A stretch of DNA of 64,000 bases from Mesobacillus maritimus (GCF_019749255.1 NZ_JACWFH010000008.1:1-64000); one strand, 5' to 3'; positions 48,580 to 59,171 are shown, counted from the first letter of the stretch. The notes: generated by a model not told the origin, from the sequence alone. Made by a program: numbers and translations.

Positions 48580-49230
48580 ATGGATAAAAACCAGACAGGT
48601 ATTGAATATATGCAACAGGGAAAGTGGGAGGAAGCGGCACGATCGTTTATGGAAGCAATCGAAGAAGAACCTAATAACGCTGTTGCGCACATCAATTTTG
48701 GAAATGTGTTAACTGCTGTTGGCGAAACAGAAAAAGCGCTAAAGTTCTACGACCGGGCAATTGAGCTTGATTCAGAAGCAGTAGCAGCCTATTACAGCAA
48801 GGGAAATTTATATTACGAAATGGAAAAATTTGAAGAAGCAAAGCAAAACTTTGAACTAGCGATGAAAAAGGGGCTACAGTCTGGGGATAATTATTTCATG
48901 CTAGGGATGACGCTTGTTCAACTTGAGCAAGGGCGACTTGCACTCCCATTTCTTCAGAGAAGTACAGAGTTATTAGAAGAGGATGCTGAGGCCTTTTTCC
49001 ATTATGGTTTATGCCTGGCACAGTCTGAATACATTGATGAAGCCATTACTCAATTAGAGAAATGTGTCTCCCTTGATCCATCTCATGCGGATGCATATTA
49101 TAACCTAGGCGTTGCTTATGGTTTTAAGGAAGAGGCAAAGAAAGCCTTAGAGATGTTTGAGAAGGCACTAGAAGTGCAACCGGATCATTTACTAGCAGGC
49201 CATGGGAAGAAATTGATAGAAGAAGCATAG
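48580..49230 (+). CDS. yrrB: TPR-repeat protein YrrB
   Basis: 216-aa tetratricopeptide protein of five to six TPR units (for example AVAHINFGNVLTAVGETEKA and ADAYYNLGVAYGFKEEAKKA). No signal or membrane segment; a cytosolic protein-interaction scaffold of unknown partner. ATG 48580 has TGGAG nine bases upstream; ATG 48565 lies on that site and would add five residues. It sits between mnmA and recD2 as in B. subtilis. Confidence 0.88.
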   Translation: MDKNQTGIEYMQQGKWEEAARSFMEAIEEEPNNAVAHINFGNVLTAVGETEKALKFYDRAIELDSEAVAAYYSKGNLYYEMEKFEEAKQNFELAMKKGLQSGDNYFMLGMTLVQLEQGRLALPFLQRSTELLEEDAEAFFHYGLCLAQSEYIDEAITQLEKCVSLDPSHADAYYNLGVAYGFKEEAKKALEMFEKALEVQPDHLLAGHGKKLIEEA

Positions 49231-49265
49231 CAATTCTCGGAAGAGGAAGGTTAGGGGGATAGCTG

Positions 49266-51734
49266 ATGGACAATAAACAAGATTCACTTGATTTGTTTTC
49301 AGAACAAGGAAAATACATAAAAGGTCGACCAATCGTTACCATTTTTCATAATGAACAAAACCTATATACAGTAATGCGGATTCGGGTTGATGATACGAAT
49401 GATGATTATGATGATAAAGAGGCCGTCATTACAGGTTATTTCCCTAAAATCCACGAACATGAAACCTATGTATTCTTCGGTGCATTTACTGATCATCCTA
49501 AATTTGGTCTTCAGTTTCAAGTAACGCATTTCCGAAAAGATCTACCACAATCAAAGCAAGGCATCATTACCTATTTATCGAGTGATCTATTTAAAGGAAT
49601 TGGGAAAAAGATAGCGGAAAGCATTGTTGAAGCATTAGGGGAAAAAGCGATTTCAAGGATCATGGAAAACCCCTCAGTGCTTGATTCTGTGCCTAAGCTT
49701 AGCTCCGAAAAAGCAAAACTACTTTATGATAATCTGATGGAGCACCAAGGCTTAGAACAAGTAATGGTTGGCTTGAATCAATATGGATTTGGTCCACAGC
49801 TATCAATGAAAATTTATCAAGCCTATCGGGAACAAGCGATTGAAGTGATCCAAGGAAATCCATTCAAACTTGTTGAGGACATTGAGGGAATTGGATTTGG
49901 TCGCGCTGATGAGCTGGGTCGCCAATTAGGGATTACAGGTAGTCATCCTGACCGAATAAAAGCAGCTTGTCTGTATATTTTAGAGTCATCTAGTGTGCAA
50001 GCTGGACATGTTTATATGGAAGCAGAGGATTTACTTCAACAAGTAAAAGTCATCCTTGAGCAGAACGAGCCACAGGAAATTGACTTTAGTGAAATTTCGA
50101 ATGGGCTTATTAAGCTTGGGGAAGAAGGAAAGGTGATGGTAGAAGAGAAACGCGTGTATCTGCCTTCTCTCTTCTTTTCAGAAAAAGGCTTAGTAACCAA
50201 TATAGAGCGTATTCTAGATCAAAGCCAGTATGAGAACCAGTTTCCTGAGTCGGAATTTCTTCTTGCGCTCGGAGAGTTAGAGGAGCGGACTGGAGTCCAA
50301 TATGGACCAACTCAAAAGGAAGCGATTCAAACAGCATTAATGTCTCCGATGATGATTTTAACCGGAGGTCCAGGCACAGGAAAAACGACGGTTATTAAAG
50401 GGATTGTAGAGCTTTATTCTGAGCTTCACGGTTGTTCCCTCGAGATCAATGATTATAAACAAGACGAGCCTTTTCCATTTTTACTTTGTGCCCCGACAGG
50501 AAGAGCAGCGAAACGAATGGCAGAATCCACAGGTCTTCCTGCTGTCACGATTCACCGCTTGCTACGCTGGAATGGATCAGATGGCTTTGATCATGACGAG
50601 GACCGCCAACTTGAAGGGAAAATCCTCATTGTCGATGAAACTTCAATGGTTGATATTTGGTTAGCTCATCAATTGTTTAAGGCATTGCCAAACAATATCC
50701 AGGTTATTCTTGTGGGAGATGAAGACCAGTTGCCTTCAGTTGGTCCTGGACAAGTCCTGAAGGATTTCCTTGATTCTAAAAGAATTCCGACAGTGCGACT
50801 AACAGATATTTACCGCCAAGCCGAAGGGTCGTCAATCATTGAGTTAGCACATCAGATAAAAAAGGGAGCATTGCCTCAAGATTTAGCGTCCCCACAGTCG
50901 GATCGCTCTTTTCTTCGTTGTGGTCCTGGTCAAATTTCTCAGGTTGTTGAAAAAGTCGTGGTAAATGCTAAGAAAAAGGGTTATTCAGCAAAAGATATTC
51001 AAGTATTGGCGCCGATGTATCGAGGACCAGCTGGGATTGACCGCTTAAATCTGCTTATGCAAGAAATTTTTAACCCGAACCCTGATGGCAGTCGAAAAGA
51101 GATTGCGTATGGAGATGTAAAATACCGAGTCGGCGATAAAGTGCTCCAGCTAGTAAATCAACCCGAAGCGAACGTTTTTAACGGCGATATGGGTGAAATT
51201 GTCGCGATTTTCTACGCAAAGGAAAATACGGAAAAACAGGATCAAATCATTGTCTCGTATGAGGGAAACGAAGTTACATATGCAAAACAGGACCTCTCAC
51301 AGATTACCCATGCGTATTGTTGTTCAGTCCATAAATCACAAGGTAGTGAATTTCCAATTGTTATCTTACCAGTTGTAAAAAGCTATTACCGAATGCTTAG
51401 AAGAAACCTCCTCTATACGGCGATTACTAGAAGCCAACAGTTTTTAATTCTTTGCGGGGAAGAGGATGCTTTCAGACTTGGAATTGATCGAGCGGATGAT
51501 ACGAAGCGGAATACCACACTTGCTCTAAAGCTTTCGGAAACTCTGCCGGTTTTAGGTGATGATAAAAATCAACTACTTAACGAAGAAGCAGAAAAGACAG
51601 AACGATCATTAAAAGAGCACGAAGAAGATGAGGAGAAACATAAAGATCTTGTTGCAGTGCTGATGTCAGCTGACCCGATGATAGGGATGGAAAACCTTAC
51701 CCCTTATGATTTCATGGAGAACAGTGGAAACTAG
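49266..51734 (+). CDS. recD2: ATP-dependent DNA helicase RecD2
   Basis: SF1B 5'-3' helicase found in bacteria without RecBC, involved in fork maintenance and repair. The N-terminal region (about residues 1-330) has OB and helix-hairpin-helix parts (GIGKKIAESIVEALG, VEDIEGIGFGRADELG). Walker A GGPGTGKTT is at 367-375, Walker B LIVDETSMVD, and motif VI region HAYCCSVHKSQGSEFP, YTAITRSQ. 822 aa; AGGGGGAT precedes the ATG. The tail is acidic. The neighbour yrrD starts 25 bp after its stop. Confidence 0.95.
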   Translation: MDNKQDSLDLFSEQGKYIKGRPIVTIFHNEQNLYTVMRIRVDDTNDDYDDKEAVITGYFPKIHEHETYVFFGAFTDHPKFGLQFQVTHFRKDLPQSKQGIITYLSSDLFKGIGKKIAESIVEALGEKAISRIMENPSVLDSVPKLSSEKAKLLYDNLMEHQGLEQVMVGLNQYGFGPQLSMKIYQAYREQAIEVIQGNPFKLVEDIEGIGFGRADELGRQLGITGSHPDRIKAACLYILESSSVQAGHVYMEAEDLLQQVKVILEQNEPQEIDFSEISNGLIKLGEEGKVMVEEKRVYLPSLFFSEKGLVTNIERILDQSQYENQFPESEFLLALGELEERTGVQYGPTQKEAIQTALMSPMMILTGGPGTGKTTVIKGIVELYSELHGCSLEINDYKQDEPFPFLLCAPTGRAAKRMAESTGLPAVTIHRLLRWNGSDGFDHDEDRQLEGKILIVDETSMVDIWLAHQLFKALPNNIQVILVGDEDQLPSVGPGQVLKDFLDSKRIPTVRLTDIYRQAEGSSIIELAHQIKKGALPQDLASPQSDRSFLRCGPGQISQVVEKVVVNAKKKGYSAKDIQVLAPMYRGPAGIDRLNLLMQEIFNPNPDGSRKEIAYGDVKYRVGDKVLQLVNQPEANVFNGDMGEIVAIFYAKENTEKQDQIIVSYEGNEVTYAKQDLSQITHAYCCSVHKSQGSEFPIVILPVVKSYYRMLRRNLLYTAITRSQQFLILCGEEDAFRLGIDRADDTKRNTTLALKLSETLPVLGDDKNQLLNEEAEKTERSLKEHEEDEEKHKDLVAVLMSADPMIGMENLTPYDFMENSGN

Positions 51735-51759
51735 AAATGTTCGGAAAGGTGGGCTCGCT

Positions 51760-52281
51760 TTGCGGACATTTTCATTATTAAAGGGTCTTCCTGTCATAGA
51801 TCTGAAAAGTGGGACAAAAATAGGGGAAGTCTCTGATTTAAGTGTAACTGGGGATGGCAACGTAAAAGGGTTGTTAGTAAAACAAGGCAGCTTATTTAAA
51901 AAGACTTTTCTACTCAGAGTTGAGGATGTCCATTCCTATGGAGGGGACGGGGTTACCATTGAGAATGGGGATGTTCTCGAACAACTTCAAACTCCCCCCG
52001 AGTTTACCTTTGAACATCACGGGCGCCTTAGTGGAAGGATGATGCTTACTCAAGACGGGAAAGAACTAGGGCTCCTGCAGGACGTATATTTTCTGGAAGA
52101 AGTGGGCACGATTGTAGGGTACGAATTAACGGATGGCTTTTTTTCGGATATTACAGATGGAAAGCGTGTGATCAAAGCCGTAGACCCCCCTGCAATAGGA
52201 AAAGATGCCATCATTGTTAACGTAGAGAATTTAGTTAACGAGGTGAGCATTGATGTTGACGTGCCCCAACTGCCAAAGTAA
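51760..52281 (+). CDS. yrrD: YrrD, PRC-barrel domain protein
   Basis: 173-aa protein with two PRC-barrel domains (LKGLPVIDLKSGTKIGEVSDL and GRMMLTQDGKELGLLQDVYF). PRC barrels bind RNA or membranes through partners; the function of YrrD is unknown. TTG 51760 follows AAAGGTGG and gives the family length (B. subtilis about 174 aa). The longer frame from 51706 lies inside recD2. Confidence 0.85.
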   Translation: MRTFSLLKGLPVIDLKSGTKIGEVSDLSVTGDGNVKGLLVKQGSLFKKTFLLRVEDVHSYGGDGVTIENGDVLEQLQTPPEFTFEHHGRLSGRMMLTQDGKELGLLQDVYFLEEVGTIVGYELTDGFFSDITDGKRVIKAVDPPAIGKDAIIVNVENLVNEVSIDVDVPQLPK

Positions 52282-52444
52282 AGATATCGGAAAGATTGGA
52301 ATCAACCAATACTACTGCTGGAGTTGCTTTATTGAATTAACCCTGTCTAAAGGCATTATTCATACCCACCAGGTGGAAGAAGACGGATCCTTGAGCTCCC
52401 TCGACGATCTATTTGACGAGGAAGAGCGCATGTTTGGTATTTGA
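52253..52444 (+). CDS. small zinc-ribbon protein
   Basis: 63-aa protein with CPNC ... CWSC (four cysteines) and a zinc-ribbon spacing, then an acidic tail (DDLFDEEERMF). GAGGTGA precedes ATG 52253. It overlaps yrrD by 29 bp, indicating coupled translation. Similar to a small conserved Bacillus protein in this neighbourhood (possibly YrzR; symbol not certain). Function unknown. Confidence 0.8.
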   Translation: MLTCPNCQSKDIGKIGINQYYCWSCFIELTLSKGIIHTHQVEEDGSLSSLDDLFDEEERMFGI

Positions 52445-52486
52445 CACTAACGGCCACGCGAAATAAACGTAAGAGGTGAAGCGACG

Positions 52487-52621
52487 ATGAATAAAATGTT
52501 AACCTCAGCATTAGTAGTAGGTGCCGGAATGGCTGCATACAATTATATGCAGAAAAACGACATGATGGATCGGCGTCAAATGAAACGACTTCAAAAGAAG
52601 ATTACAAAAGCAATCTTTTAA
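52487..52621 (+). CDS. yrzQ: YrzQ/DUF3918-type small protein
   Basis: 44-aa peptide beginning MNKMLTSALVVGAGMAAYNY with a short hydrophobic N-terminus and a basic C-terminus (RRQMKRLQKKITKAIF). AAGAGGTGAAG precedes ATG 52487, and a terminator follows directly, which supports it as a gene despite its size. It matches the DUF3918 (YrzQ) pattern. Function unknown. Confidence 0.75.
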   Translation: MNKMLTSALVVGAGMAAYNYMQKNDMMDRRQMKRLQKKITKAIF

Positions 52622-52627
52622 TGCTTG

Positions 52628-52656
52628 ATCCCCTGTTTAATTACAGGGGATTTTTT
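52628..52656 (+). terminator. terminator after yrzQ
   Basis: ATCCCCTGT-(6 nt)-ACAGGGGAT followed by T6. Confidence 0.92.
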
Positions 52657-52687
52657 AAAGCATTAAGGACGATGCATAATCTCTCCT

Positions 52688-52710
52688 CTACATCTAAAAA
52701 ATAGATGTAG
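52688..52710 (+). other. hairpin in the yrrI 5' region
   Basis: CTACATCTA / TAGATGTAG, a perfect 9-bp stem with an A5 loop, just upstream of the GGGTGGTGAT ribosome site of yrrI. It could be an mRNA stabiliser or a binding site. Confidence 0.45.
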
Positions 52711-52725
52711 GGTGGTGATCGAAAT

Positions 52726-53802
52726 ATGGATATACCAATGAAGTGGTTTTACCGTCTAGGCTTCCTTTTGTTATTGTTCTTTGTTGTTTATATCTTTTTT
52801 AAATTACAGATGGTATGGGCTCCATTCCTGAATATATTCATGACATTGCTGATTCCTTTTGCGGTAGGCGCTTTTATCACTTATCTTCTCCATCCCGTAA
52901 TTGATAACCTCCAAAGCCGAGGGGTACATAGAGGGATGGCGGTGTTTATTATTTATACATTGTTTTTTGGAGGCATAGGATTTGCGATTTACCGTGGCAT
53001 CCCCACCTTTGTTAACCAATTACATGACCTTGGTGAAAATGCTCCTATTTTTGCAGCCTATTATCAGGAGTGGGTAGATGGAATTCAAGATGAAACATCT
53101 CGCTGGCCACCTGCGGTAAAAGAGCGAATCGACAATAGCATACTTGCCGTTGAAGCCTATTTAGAGGGGATTTTGTCGGTTATTCTGGACATACTAAAGG
53201 GGTTTCTTAATTCAATTGTCACCCTTGCCATTATTCCTTTCATCGCATTTTATATGTTAAAAGACTATAACTTAATGAAACGAGCAGCATGGTACATGAC
53301 TCCATCCCGTTGGCGTGACCAAGGGAAACTATTTCTTCGTGATGTAGATAAATCTTTAGGGAGCTATATTCGTGGTCAATTATTAGTTTGTTGTATCATT
53401 GGAGTACTATCAACTTTGTTATTTTTCTTTGCGGGTATGCCTTATTCGCTTTTGCTAGGAATCATTGTCGGGCTTACGAATGTTATCCCTTATTTTGGCC
53501 CAATTATTGGGGCAGTACCGGCCGTTATTATTGCTGCTACAATCTCAATGAAAATGGTTATGATTTGTTTGATTATTGTGTTTTCCTTGCAATTTCTTGA
53601 AGGAAATATTCTCTCACCCATTATTGTAGGGAAAAGCCTCCACATGCATCCGTTGGTCATTATGTTTGCTCTAATTGCTGGTGGAGAAGTTGGTGGTGTG
53701 TTAGGATTGATTCTTGCCGTACCAGTGCTAGTCGTGTTAAAAACAGCAATTCTCCATGCTAAAGAGCATATCATTCGGATGAAAAGACAGCCTTTACGGT
53801 GA
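52726..53802 (+). CDS. yrrI: AI-2E family transporter YrrI
   Basis: 358-aa polytopic protein of the AI-2 exporter-like (UPF0118/PerM) family with about eight helices. The signatures are PYFGPIIGAVPAVIIA and EGNILSPIIVGKSLHMHPL. Substrate unknown; relatives transport ions or signals. GGTGGTGAT precedes ATG 52726. It lies upstream of alaS as in B. subtilis. Confidence 0.9.
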   Translation: MDIPMKWFYRLGFLLLLFFVVYIFFKLQMVWAPFLNIFMTLLIPFAVGAFITYLLHPVIDNLQSRGVHRGMAVFIIYTLFFGGIGFAIYRGIPTFVNQLHDLGENAPIFAAYYQEWVDGIQDETSRWPPAVKERIDNSILAVEAYLEGILSVILDILKGFLNSIVTLAIIPFIAFYMLKDYNLMKRAAWYMTPSRWRDQGKLFLRDVDKSLGSYIRGQLLVCCIIGVLSTLLFFFAGMPYSLLLGIIVGLTNVIPYFGPIIGAVPAVIIAATISMKMVMICLIIVFSLQFLEGNILSPIIVGKSLHMHPLVIMFALIAGGEVGGVLGLILAVPVLVVLKTAILHAKEHIIRMKRQPLR

Positions 53803-53809
53803 AAGGGAT

Positions 53810-53839
53810 TTGACAAAAGGAAGATTGCTTTTATATAAT
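53810..53839 (+). promoter_or_regulatory. sigma-A promoter of alaS
   Basis: TTGACA at 53810-53815, an 18-bp spacer, TATAAT at 53834-53839, right after the yrrI stop. Confidence 0.85.
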
Positions 53840-53845
53840 TTTGGC

Positions 53846-54095
53846 TATAAGTTGAAAATGTAGAAAATGTGGAAAGATCGAGTATGTTGCAGCCCGCTGT
53901 CAAGAGAGGGATTCCCAAGGCTGAAAAGAATCCTCAGTGAAGAGCAACAGAAGGCTAATCTGGAGTGCAGCTAAACACTGCCGTTTTGCCGCGTTAAGGC
54001 AATTTGAGAGATGAATGTGTTTTTTTACGTTCATAATCAGGGTGGTACCGCGAGTTAGCTCTCGTCCCTGTCCAGGGATGGGGGCTTTTTTGTTT
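53846..54095 (+). promoter_or_regulatory. T-box riboswitch of alaS
   Basis: Stem I AG-bulge motif GGCTGAAAAG is at about 53919-53928. The T-box AGGGTGGTACCGCG is at 54039-54052. The terminator hairpin AGCTCTCGTCCCTG ... CAGGGATGGGGGCT ends in T6 near 54090. The probable specifier is GCT (Ala) in AGAAGGCTAATCTGGAG (about 53949-53965). It senses uncharged tRNA-Ala. Confidence 0.92.
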
Positions 54096-54145
54096 GCCTT
54101 CAAACCTAAAACTATATTTTTAAAATACATGAAGGAGGATATAGT

Positions 54146-56779
54146 ATGAAACAGCTTACTGGCTCAGAAGTTCGGAAATTGTTTTTAGATTTTTTTAAAG
54201 AAAAAGGTCATGCTGTGGAGCCAAGTGCACCTCTTGTTCCCCATGATGACCCAACATTATTATGGATTAATAGTGGGGTAGCAACCTTAAAGAAATATTT
54301 CGATGGTCGTGTTATTCCAGAAAATCCACGCATCACAAATGCGCAAAAGTCGATTCGTACAAATGATATTGAGAACGTCGGAAAGACTGCACGCCATCAC
54401 ACGTTTTTTGAAATGCTTGGAAACTTCTCCATTGGTGATTATTTCAAGGTAGAAGCAATTGAGTGGGCATGGGAATTCTTAACAGATGAAAAATGGATTG
54501 GCTTTGAAAAAGAAAAGCTTTCCGTCACCATCCACCCAGAAGATGAAGAAGCTTATGAAATCTGGAGTAAAAAAATCGGAGTTCCAGCAGAACGAATTAT
54601 TCGTCTTGAAGGGAACTTCTGGGATATCGGGGAAGGCCCAAGTGGACCGAATACAGAGATCTTTTATGATCGTGGACCGGAATATGGGAACGATCCAGAG
54701 GATGCTGAGCTTTATCCTGGTGGAGAAAACGATCGTTATTTAGAGGTTTGGAATTTGGTGTTCTCGGAATTTAACCATAATCCTGACGGTACATATACGC
54801 CGCTACCAAAGAAGAACATTGATACCGGTATGGGTCTTGAACGAATGGCTTCAGTTATTCAAGAGGTTCCAACAAACTTTGATACAGATCTCTTTATGCC
54901 AATCATAAAGGCTACAGAGGAAATCTCCGGTGAAAAATATCGCGTAACAAATGATAAAGATACAGCATTTAAAGTGATTGCTGACCATATCCGTACAGTT
55001 GCTTTTGCTGTCGGAGATGGTGCCTTACCTTCCAACGAGGGGCGTGGATATGTCCTTCGTCGATTACTACGACGTGCAGTACGTTATGCAAAGAAATTAA
55101 ATATCAATCGCCCATTTATGTTTGAGCTTGTTCCAGTTGTTGGAGAGATCATGCAGGATTTTTACCCACAAGTAAAAGAAAAAGAGGCGTTTATTGCAAA
55201 AGTCATTAAGAATGAAGAAGACCGTTTCCATGAAACGCTTCACGAAGGACTGGCAATTTTGTCGGAGTTAATTAAGAACGAAAAGGCAAAAGGCAGTGAT
55301 ACCGTCCAAGGTGCAGACATCTTCCGCTTATACGACACTTATGGATTCCCAGTAGAACTCACAGAAGAGTATGCAGCAGATGAAGGAATGAAGGTCGATC
55401 ATCAAGGATTTGAGCAAGAAATGGAGCTTCAGCGTGAGCGTGCCCGTTCTGCTCGTCAAGATGTTGGTTCTATGCAGGTTCAAGGTGGGATTCTTGGCGA
55501 TATTACTACAGCAAGTAAATTTGTCGGCTATGATTCGCTTGAAACGCAATCAAAGGTTGTTTCAATCATCAAAGACGGTCAGTTAACTGAACAGGTAACA
55601 GCTGGGGAAGAATTTTATTTTATTCTTGACGAAACACCTTTCTATGCTGAAAGTGGTGGACAAATTGCAGATAAAGGGACAATTGAAGCTGACGGTTTGA
55701 AGGTCGCTGTGAAAGATGTTCAAAAAGCGCCGAATGGGCAGAATCTCCATCATGCTGTGGTTGAGACTGGTACACTAAAACAAGACGCTAGTGTTACGGC
55801 TAAGGTCGATGGTAGCAACCGCTCTCAAATCATTAAAAATCATACAGCGACGCATCTTTTGCATCAAGCATTAAAGGATGTTCTTGGAACACATGTCAAT
55901 CAGGCTGGATCACTAGTAGAGCCAGATCGTCTACGCTTTGACTTCTCTCACTTTGGTCAGATTACGGAAGAAGAACTAGAAAAGATTGAAGCGATTGTTA
56001 ATGAGAAAATCTGGCAAAGCATTGCTGTCAATACAGAGTTCAAACCAATTGCTGAGGCAAAAGCGATGGGTGCTATGGCTCTCTTTGGAGAAAAATACGG
56101 AGAAATTGTCCGAGTTGTTCAAGTAGGAGACTATAGTTTAGAACTTTGTGGTGGATGCCATGTACCAAATACTTCTGTAATTGGTTTGTTTAAAATCGCT
56201 TCAGAAAGCGGGATTGGCGCTGGAACTAGGAGGATTGAGGCAGTTACAGGAGAAGCAGCTTATAAAGCTTTAAATGACCAACTTGCGATCCTCAAGAGTG
56301 CAGCTTCTAAGTTGAAGACATCACCAAAGGACGTACCATCCCGAATCGATACGATTTTAGCTGAAGCGAAACACTTACAACGTGAAAATGAATCGTTGGC
56401 AGCGAAATTGGGTAATATTGAAGCAGGTAGTCTTGCATCGAAGGTTAAGGAAATTAATGGAGTCCCTGTGATTGCTGCAAGAGTCCAAGCGGCAGATATG
56501 AATAGCCTAAGAAATATGGCAGATGATTTGAAGCAAAAGCTAGGCTCAGCTGTAATCTTGCTGGGGAGTGCTGACAATGGCAAGGTCAATTTAATAGCAG
56601 GTGTCACGAAAGACTTAATCGAAAAAGGATTCCATGCTGGTAAATTGGTGAAAGAAGCTGCTAGTGTTTGTGGCGGTGGCGGCGGTGGTCGTCCTGATAT
56701 GGCCCAAGCAGGTGGGAAAGATCCAGCAAAACTCGACAATGCTCTACAAATTGTTGAAGAATGGGTTAAATCAATTTGA
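54146..56779 (+). CDS. alaS: Alanyl-tRNA synthetase
   Basis: Class II synthetase with editing, 877 aa. It has an N-terminal aminoacylation domain ([17 protein letters not shown]; class II motif 2 near [17 protein letters not shown]), an editing domain with [13 protein letters not shown] and CGGCHVPNT (zinc ligands), and a C-Ala domain ending with [28 protein letters not shown] precedes the ATG. Confidence 0.98.
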   Translation: MKQLTGSEVRKLFLDFFKEKGHAVEPSAPLVPHDDPTLLWINSGVATLKKYFDGRVIPENPRITNAQKSIRTNDIENVGKTARHHTFFEMLGNFSIGDYFKVEAIEWAWEFLTDEKWIGFEKEKLSVTIHPEDEEAYEIWSKKIGVPAERIIRLEGNFWDIGEGPSGPNTEIFYDRGPEYGNDPEDAELYPGGENDRYLEVWNLVFSEFNHNPDGTYTPLPKKNIDTGMGLERMASVIQEVPTNFDTDLFMPIIKATEEISGEKYRVTNDKDTAFKVIADHIRTVAFAVGDGALPSNEGRGYVLRRLLRRAVRYAKKLNINRPFMFELVPVVGEIMQDFYPQVKEKEAFIAKVIKNEEDRFHETLHEGLAILSELIKNEKAKGSDTVQGADIFRLYDTYGFPVELTEEYAADEGMKVDHQGFEQEMELQRERARSARQDVGSMQVQGGILGDITTASKFVGYDSLETQSKVVSIIKDGQLTEQVTAGEEFYFILDETPFYAESGGQIADKGTIEADGLKVAVKDVQKAPNGQNLHHAVVETGTLKQDASVTAKVDGSNRSQIIKNHTATHLLHQALKDVLGTHVNQAGSLVEPDRLRFDFSHFGQITEEELEKIEAIVNEKIWQSIAVNTEFKPIAEAKAMGAMALFGEKYGEIVRVVQVGDYSLELCGGCHVPNTSVIGLFKIASESGIGAGTRRIEAVTGEAAYKALNDQLAILKSAASKLKTSPKDVPSRIDTILAEAKHLQRENESLAAKLGNIEAGSLASKVKEINGVPVIAARVQAADMNSLRNMADDLKQKLGSAVILLGSADNGKVNLIAGVTKDLIEKGFHAGKLVKEAASVCGGGGGGRPDMAQAGGKDPAKLDNALQIVEEWVKSI

Positions 56780-56857
56780 TATAAAGGTCAAGTAGTGTAG
56801 AATGGTAGGTAACAAGCTATTATTTTTACCTTTAACGAAAAAAGTGAGGTGCATTCG

Positions 56858-57127
56858 ATGAGTTCTTTCGATAAAACGATGAAATTTAATTTCCCTGAAG
56901 AGCCGTTTGAGCATGATGTAAATGACGTGCTTTTCGAGGTGTACGAAGCACTTCAGGAAAAAGGGTACAACCCGATTAACCAAATCGTTGGCTATCTCTT
57001 ATCTGGTGATCCTGCTTATATTCCTCGCCATCGTGATGCCCGGAATATCATCAGAAAGCTAGAACGTGATGAAATCATTGAAGAGCTAGTAAAGTCTTAT
57101 TTAAAACGTTCTCGAGAGGGACAATAG
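56858..57127 (+). CDS. yrzL: IreB-family regulatory phosphoprotein YrzL
   Basis: 89-aa protein of the IreB (DUF965) family. In Enterococcus IreB is phosphorylated by the PASTA kinase IreK. Signatures are [29 protein letters not shown] and [18 protein letters not shown] 56858 follows GTGAGGTG; a GTG at 56849 overlaps that site. It is the first gene of a tight yrzL-yrrK-yrzB cluster (no gap to the next ORF). Confidence 0.94.
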   Translation: MSSFDKTMKFNFPEEPFEHDVNDVLFEVYEALQEKGYNPINQIVGYLLSGDPAYIPRHRDARNIIRKLERDEIIEELVKSYLKRSREGQ

Positions 57128-57547
57128 ATGCGCATAATGGGATTGGATGTCGGAACCAAAACAGTCGGTATTGCCTTGAGTGATGAACTTGGTTGGACGG
57201 CACAAGGTCTTGAAACGCTTAAAATCAATGAAGATGAAAATGAGTTTGGTTTTGAACGATTAGGCAAACTGATTAAAGAGTATAATGTAGACAAAGTGGT
57301 TGTGGGGCTTCCTAAAAATATGAATGGAACAATTGGACCGCGTGGAGAGGCATGTCAGAGATATGCAACAGAAATTGAGAATCTATTCGGTGTTCCTACC
57401 ATCCTTTGGGACGAGCGTCTGACAACAATGGCTGCAGAAAGAGTTTTACTTGAAGCAGATGTTAGTAGGAAAAAACGGAAGAAAGTAATCGACAAGATGG
57501 CTGCAGTGATGATCTTGCAGGGATATCTTAATAGTTCAATGAGGTGA
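57128..57547 (+). CDS. yrrK: YqgF/RuvX-family nuclease YrrK
   Basis: 139-aa RNase H-fold protein for pre-16S rRNA 5' processing, also called a putative Holliday junction resolvase. Acidic active-site residues lie in [19 protein letters not shown] and [11 protein letters not shown]. It starts directly after the yrzL stop, and its end overlaps the ribosome site of yrzB. Confidence 0.95.
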   Translation: MRIMGLDVGTKTVGIALSDELGWTAQGLETLKINEDENEFGFERLGKLIKEYNVDKVVVGLPKNMNGTIGPRGEACQRYATEIENLFGVPTILWDERLTTMAAERVLLEADVSRKKRKKVIDKMAAVMILQGYLNSSMR

Positions 57548-57552
57548 AAAAA

Positions 57553-57840
57553 ATGGATCATGGTGAAAACAACATTACAGTAGTAGACGAAAACGGAAAT
57601 GAACAGCTTTGTGAAGTGCTGTTTACCTTTGACTCAGAAGAATTTGGAAAGTCATATGTTTTATACTACCCAATTGGAGCAGAAGAAGATGATGAAGAAG
57701 AAATTGAAATTCATGCTTCTTCCTTCACACCGACTGAAGATGGGCAAGATGGAGAGTTAATGCCAATCGAATCTGACGAAGAGTGGGATATGATTGAAGA
57801 AATGCTTGAAACCTTCCTTGCTGAGCAAGACGAAGAATAG
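57553..57840 (+). CDS. yrzB: YrzB, DUF1292 protein
   Basis: 95-aa very acidic protein ([20 protein letters not shown], then [10 protein letters not shown] and [11 protein letters not shown]). Function unknown, but always found with ireB and ruvX in Firmicutes. ATG 57553 follows GAGGTGA; a GTG at 57544 overlaps it. Confidence 0.92.
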   Translation: MDHGENNITVVDENGNEQLCEVLFTFDSEEFGKSYVLYYPIGAEEDDEEEIEIHASSFTPTEDGQDGELMPIESDEEWDMIEEMLETFLAEQDEE

Positions 57841-57858
57841 AATTATAGCCAATAAAAG

Positions 57859-57889
57859 AAAAAACCAGGATGAAGAATCCTGGTTTTTT
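57859..57889 (+). terminator. terminator of alaS/yrzL-yrrK-yrzB
   Basis: AAAAAACCAGGAT-(4 nt)-ATCCTGGTTTTTT. Confidence 0.95.
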
Positions 57890-57939
57890 CTTGTCGTTTT
57901 AAAAGAATTTTGCCGAAAAATGAGTTTTCTTGCAGTTTT

Positions 57940-57970
57940 TTGCGACTTGAAAGGTGAAATATAGTATAAT
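57940..57970 (+). promoter_or_regulatory. possible promoter of mltG
   Basis: TATAAT at 57965-57970 is consensus. The best -35 (TTGCGA at 57940) is 19 bp away, longer than usual. Confidence 0.45.
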
Positions 57971-58016
57971 AATCCGAGATATTACAATCGCTAAGAAGTC
58001 ACCCAGGGGGGAAACG

Positions 58017-59171
58017 ATGACTAAGGAGAAAAAGAACAACCAAAGTCTGGACAAGAACGAAAGAAAAAAGATGATAAATGAAAAATTAGCGGAACAACAT
58101 AGTGAGGCTAAGGTCGTACGTAGGATTGTCTTTATTTTAACGATTGTTTTATTCCTATTGTTTGCCGGTCTAGCTGGTGGAGGCTATTTTTATATTAAAA
58201 ATGCTTTATTGCCTGTTGATGAAACAAGCAAAGAGGAAGTCACTGTTGAGATTCCAATTGGCTCTACTGCATCAGGGATTGGTCAAATTCTTGAAGACAA
58301 TGGAATTATCCGTGATGCGCGTGTCTTTAAATATTATGTGAAGGTTAAAAATGAAGCTGGCTTTATGGCTGGTGAATATAAGTTGAAACCATCAATGACC
58401 TTAGCTGAGGTAATCGATGCCATTAAAACTGGAAGTGTGATGCAAGAAGTTGCCTTTCAAATTACCATCCCAGAAGGAAAACAACTAACACAAATTGCAC
58501 AAATTATTGCTGAAAAGACGAATCGGGAACAAAAAGAGGTTCTAAAGCAACTAAATGATCAAGAGTTCTTAAAAACCTTGATGGAAAAATATCCAGATGT
58601 TTTAACCGAAAAGATATTGGATGAACAAGTGAAGTACCCACTTGAGGGCTATTTATTCCCTGCAACTTATCCTTTTTATGAAGAGGATCCTTCGCTAGAA
58701 GAAATTGTCACAGCAATGCTTGATAAAACACGTTCGGTGATTTTGGAGTATATTCCACTTGCCGAGGAAAAAGGACTTAATGTCCATGAATTATTGACTT
58801 TATCTTCGTTGATTGAAGAAGAGGCAACCGAGAGTGTTGATCGAGCGAAAATTTCGAGTGTTTTTTATAACCGAATGGAAACGGGAATGAAACTGCAAAC
58901 GGACCCTACCGTCCTTTATGCACATGGAGAACATAAGGATAGAGTGTATTATAAAGATTTAGAAATTGACTCCCCGTATAATACGTACCAAGTCTATGGG
59001 TTACCACCAGGACCAATTGCAAATGCAGGGACAATGTCGATAGAAGCAGCTATAAATCCGGCTGATATCGATTCGTTGTATTTCCTTGCGACGCCAACGG
59101 GAACTGTTCTTTTCTCAGATACACTGGAGGAGCATAACCGCAAAAAAGAGGAACACATTACAAACCAATAA
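58017..59171 (+). CDS. mltG: Endolytic murein transglycosylase MltG
   Basis: Membrane-anchored transglycosylase that cuts nascent glycan strands. A cytoplasmic N-terminus of about 40 charged residues is followed by one helix (residues 41-61, VFILTIVLFLLFAGLAGGGY). A LysM-like subdomain (IPIGSTASGIGQILEDNGII) precedes the YceG catalytic domain with the glutamate in SSLIEEEATES and the FYNRMETGMKLQTDPT motif. ATG 58017 follows AGGGGGG and gives 384 aa. B. subtilis name yrrL. Confidence 0.93.
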   Translation: MTKEKKNNQSLDKNERKKMINEKLAEQHSEAKVVRRIVFILTIVLFLLFAGLAGGGYFYIKNALLPVDETSKEEVTVEIPIGSTASGIGQILEDNGIIRDARVFKYYVKVKNEAGFMAGEYKLKPSMTLAEVIDAIKTGSVMQEVAFQITIPEGKQLTQIAQIIAEKTNREQKEVLKQLNDQEFLKTLMEKYPDVLTEKILDEQVKYPLEGYLFPATYPFYEEDPSLEEIVTAMLDKTRSVILEYIPLAEEKGLNVHELLTLSSLIEEEATESVDRAKISSVFYNRMETGMKLQTDPTVLYAHGEHKDRVYYKDLEIDSPYNTYQVYGLPPGPIANAGTMSIEAAINPADIDSLYFLATPTGTVLFSDTLEEHNRKKEEHITNQ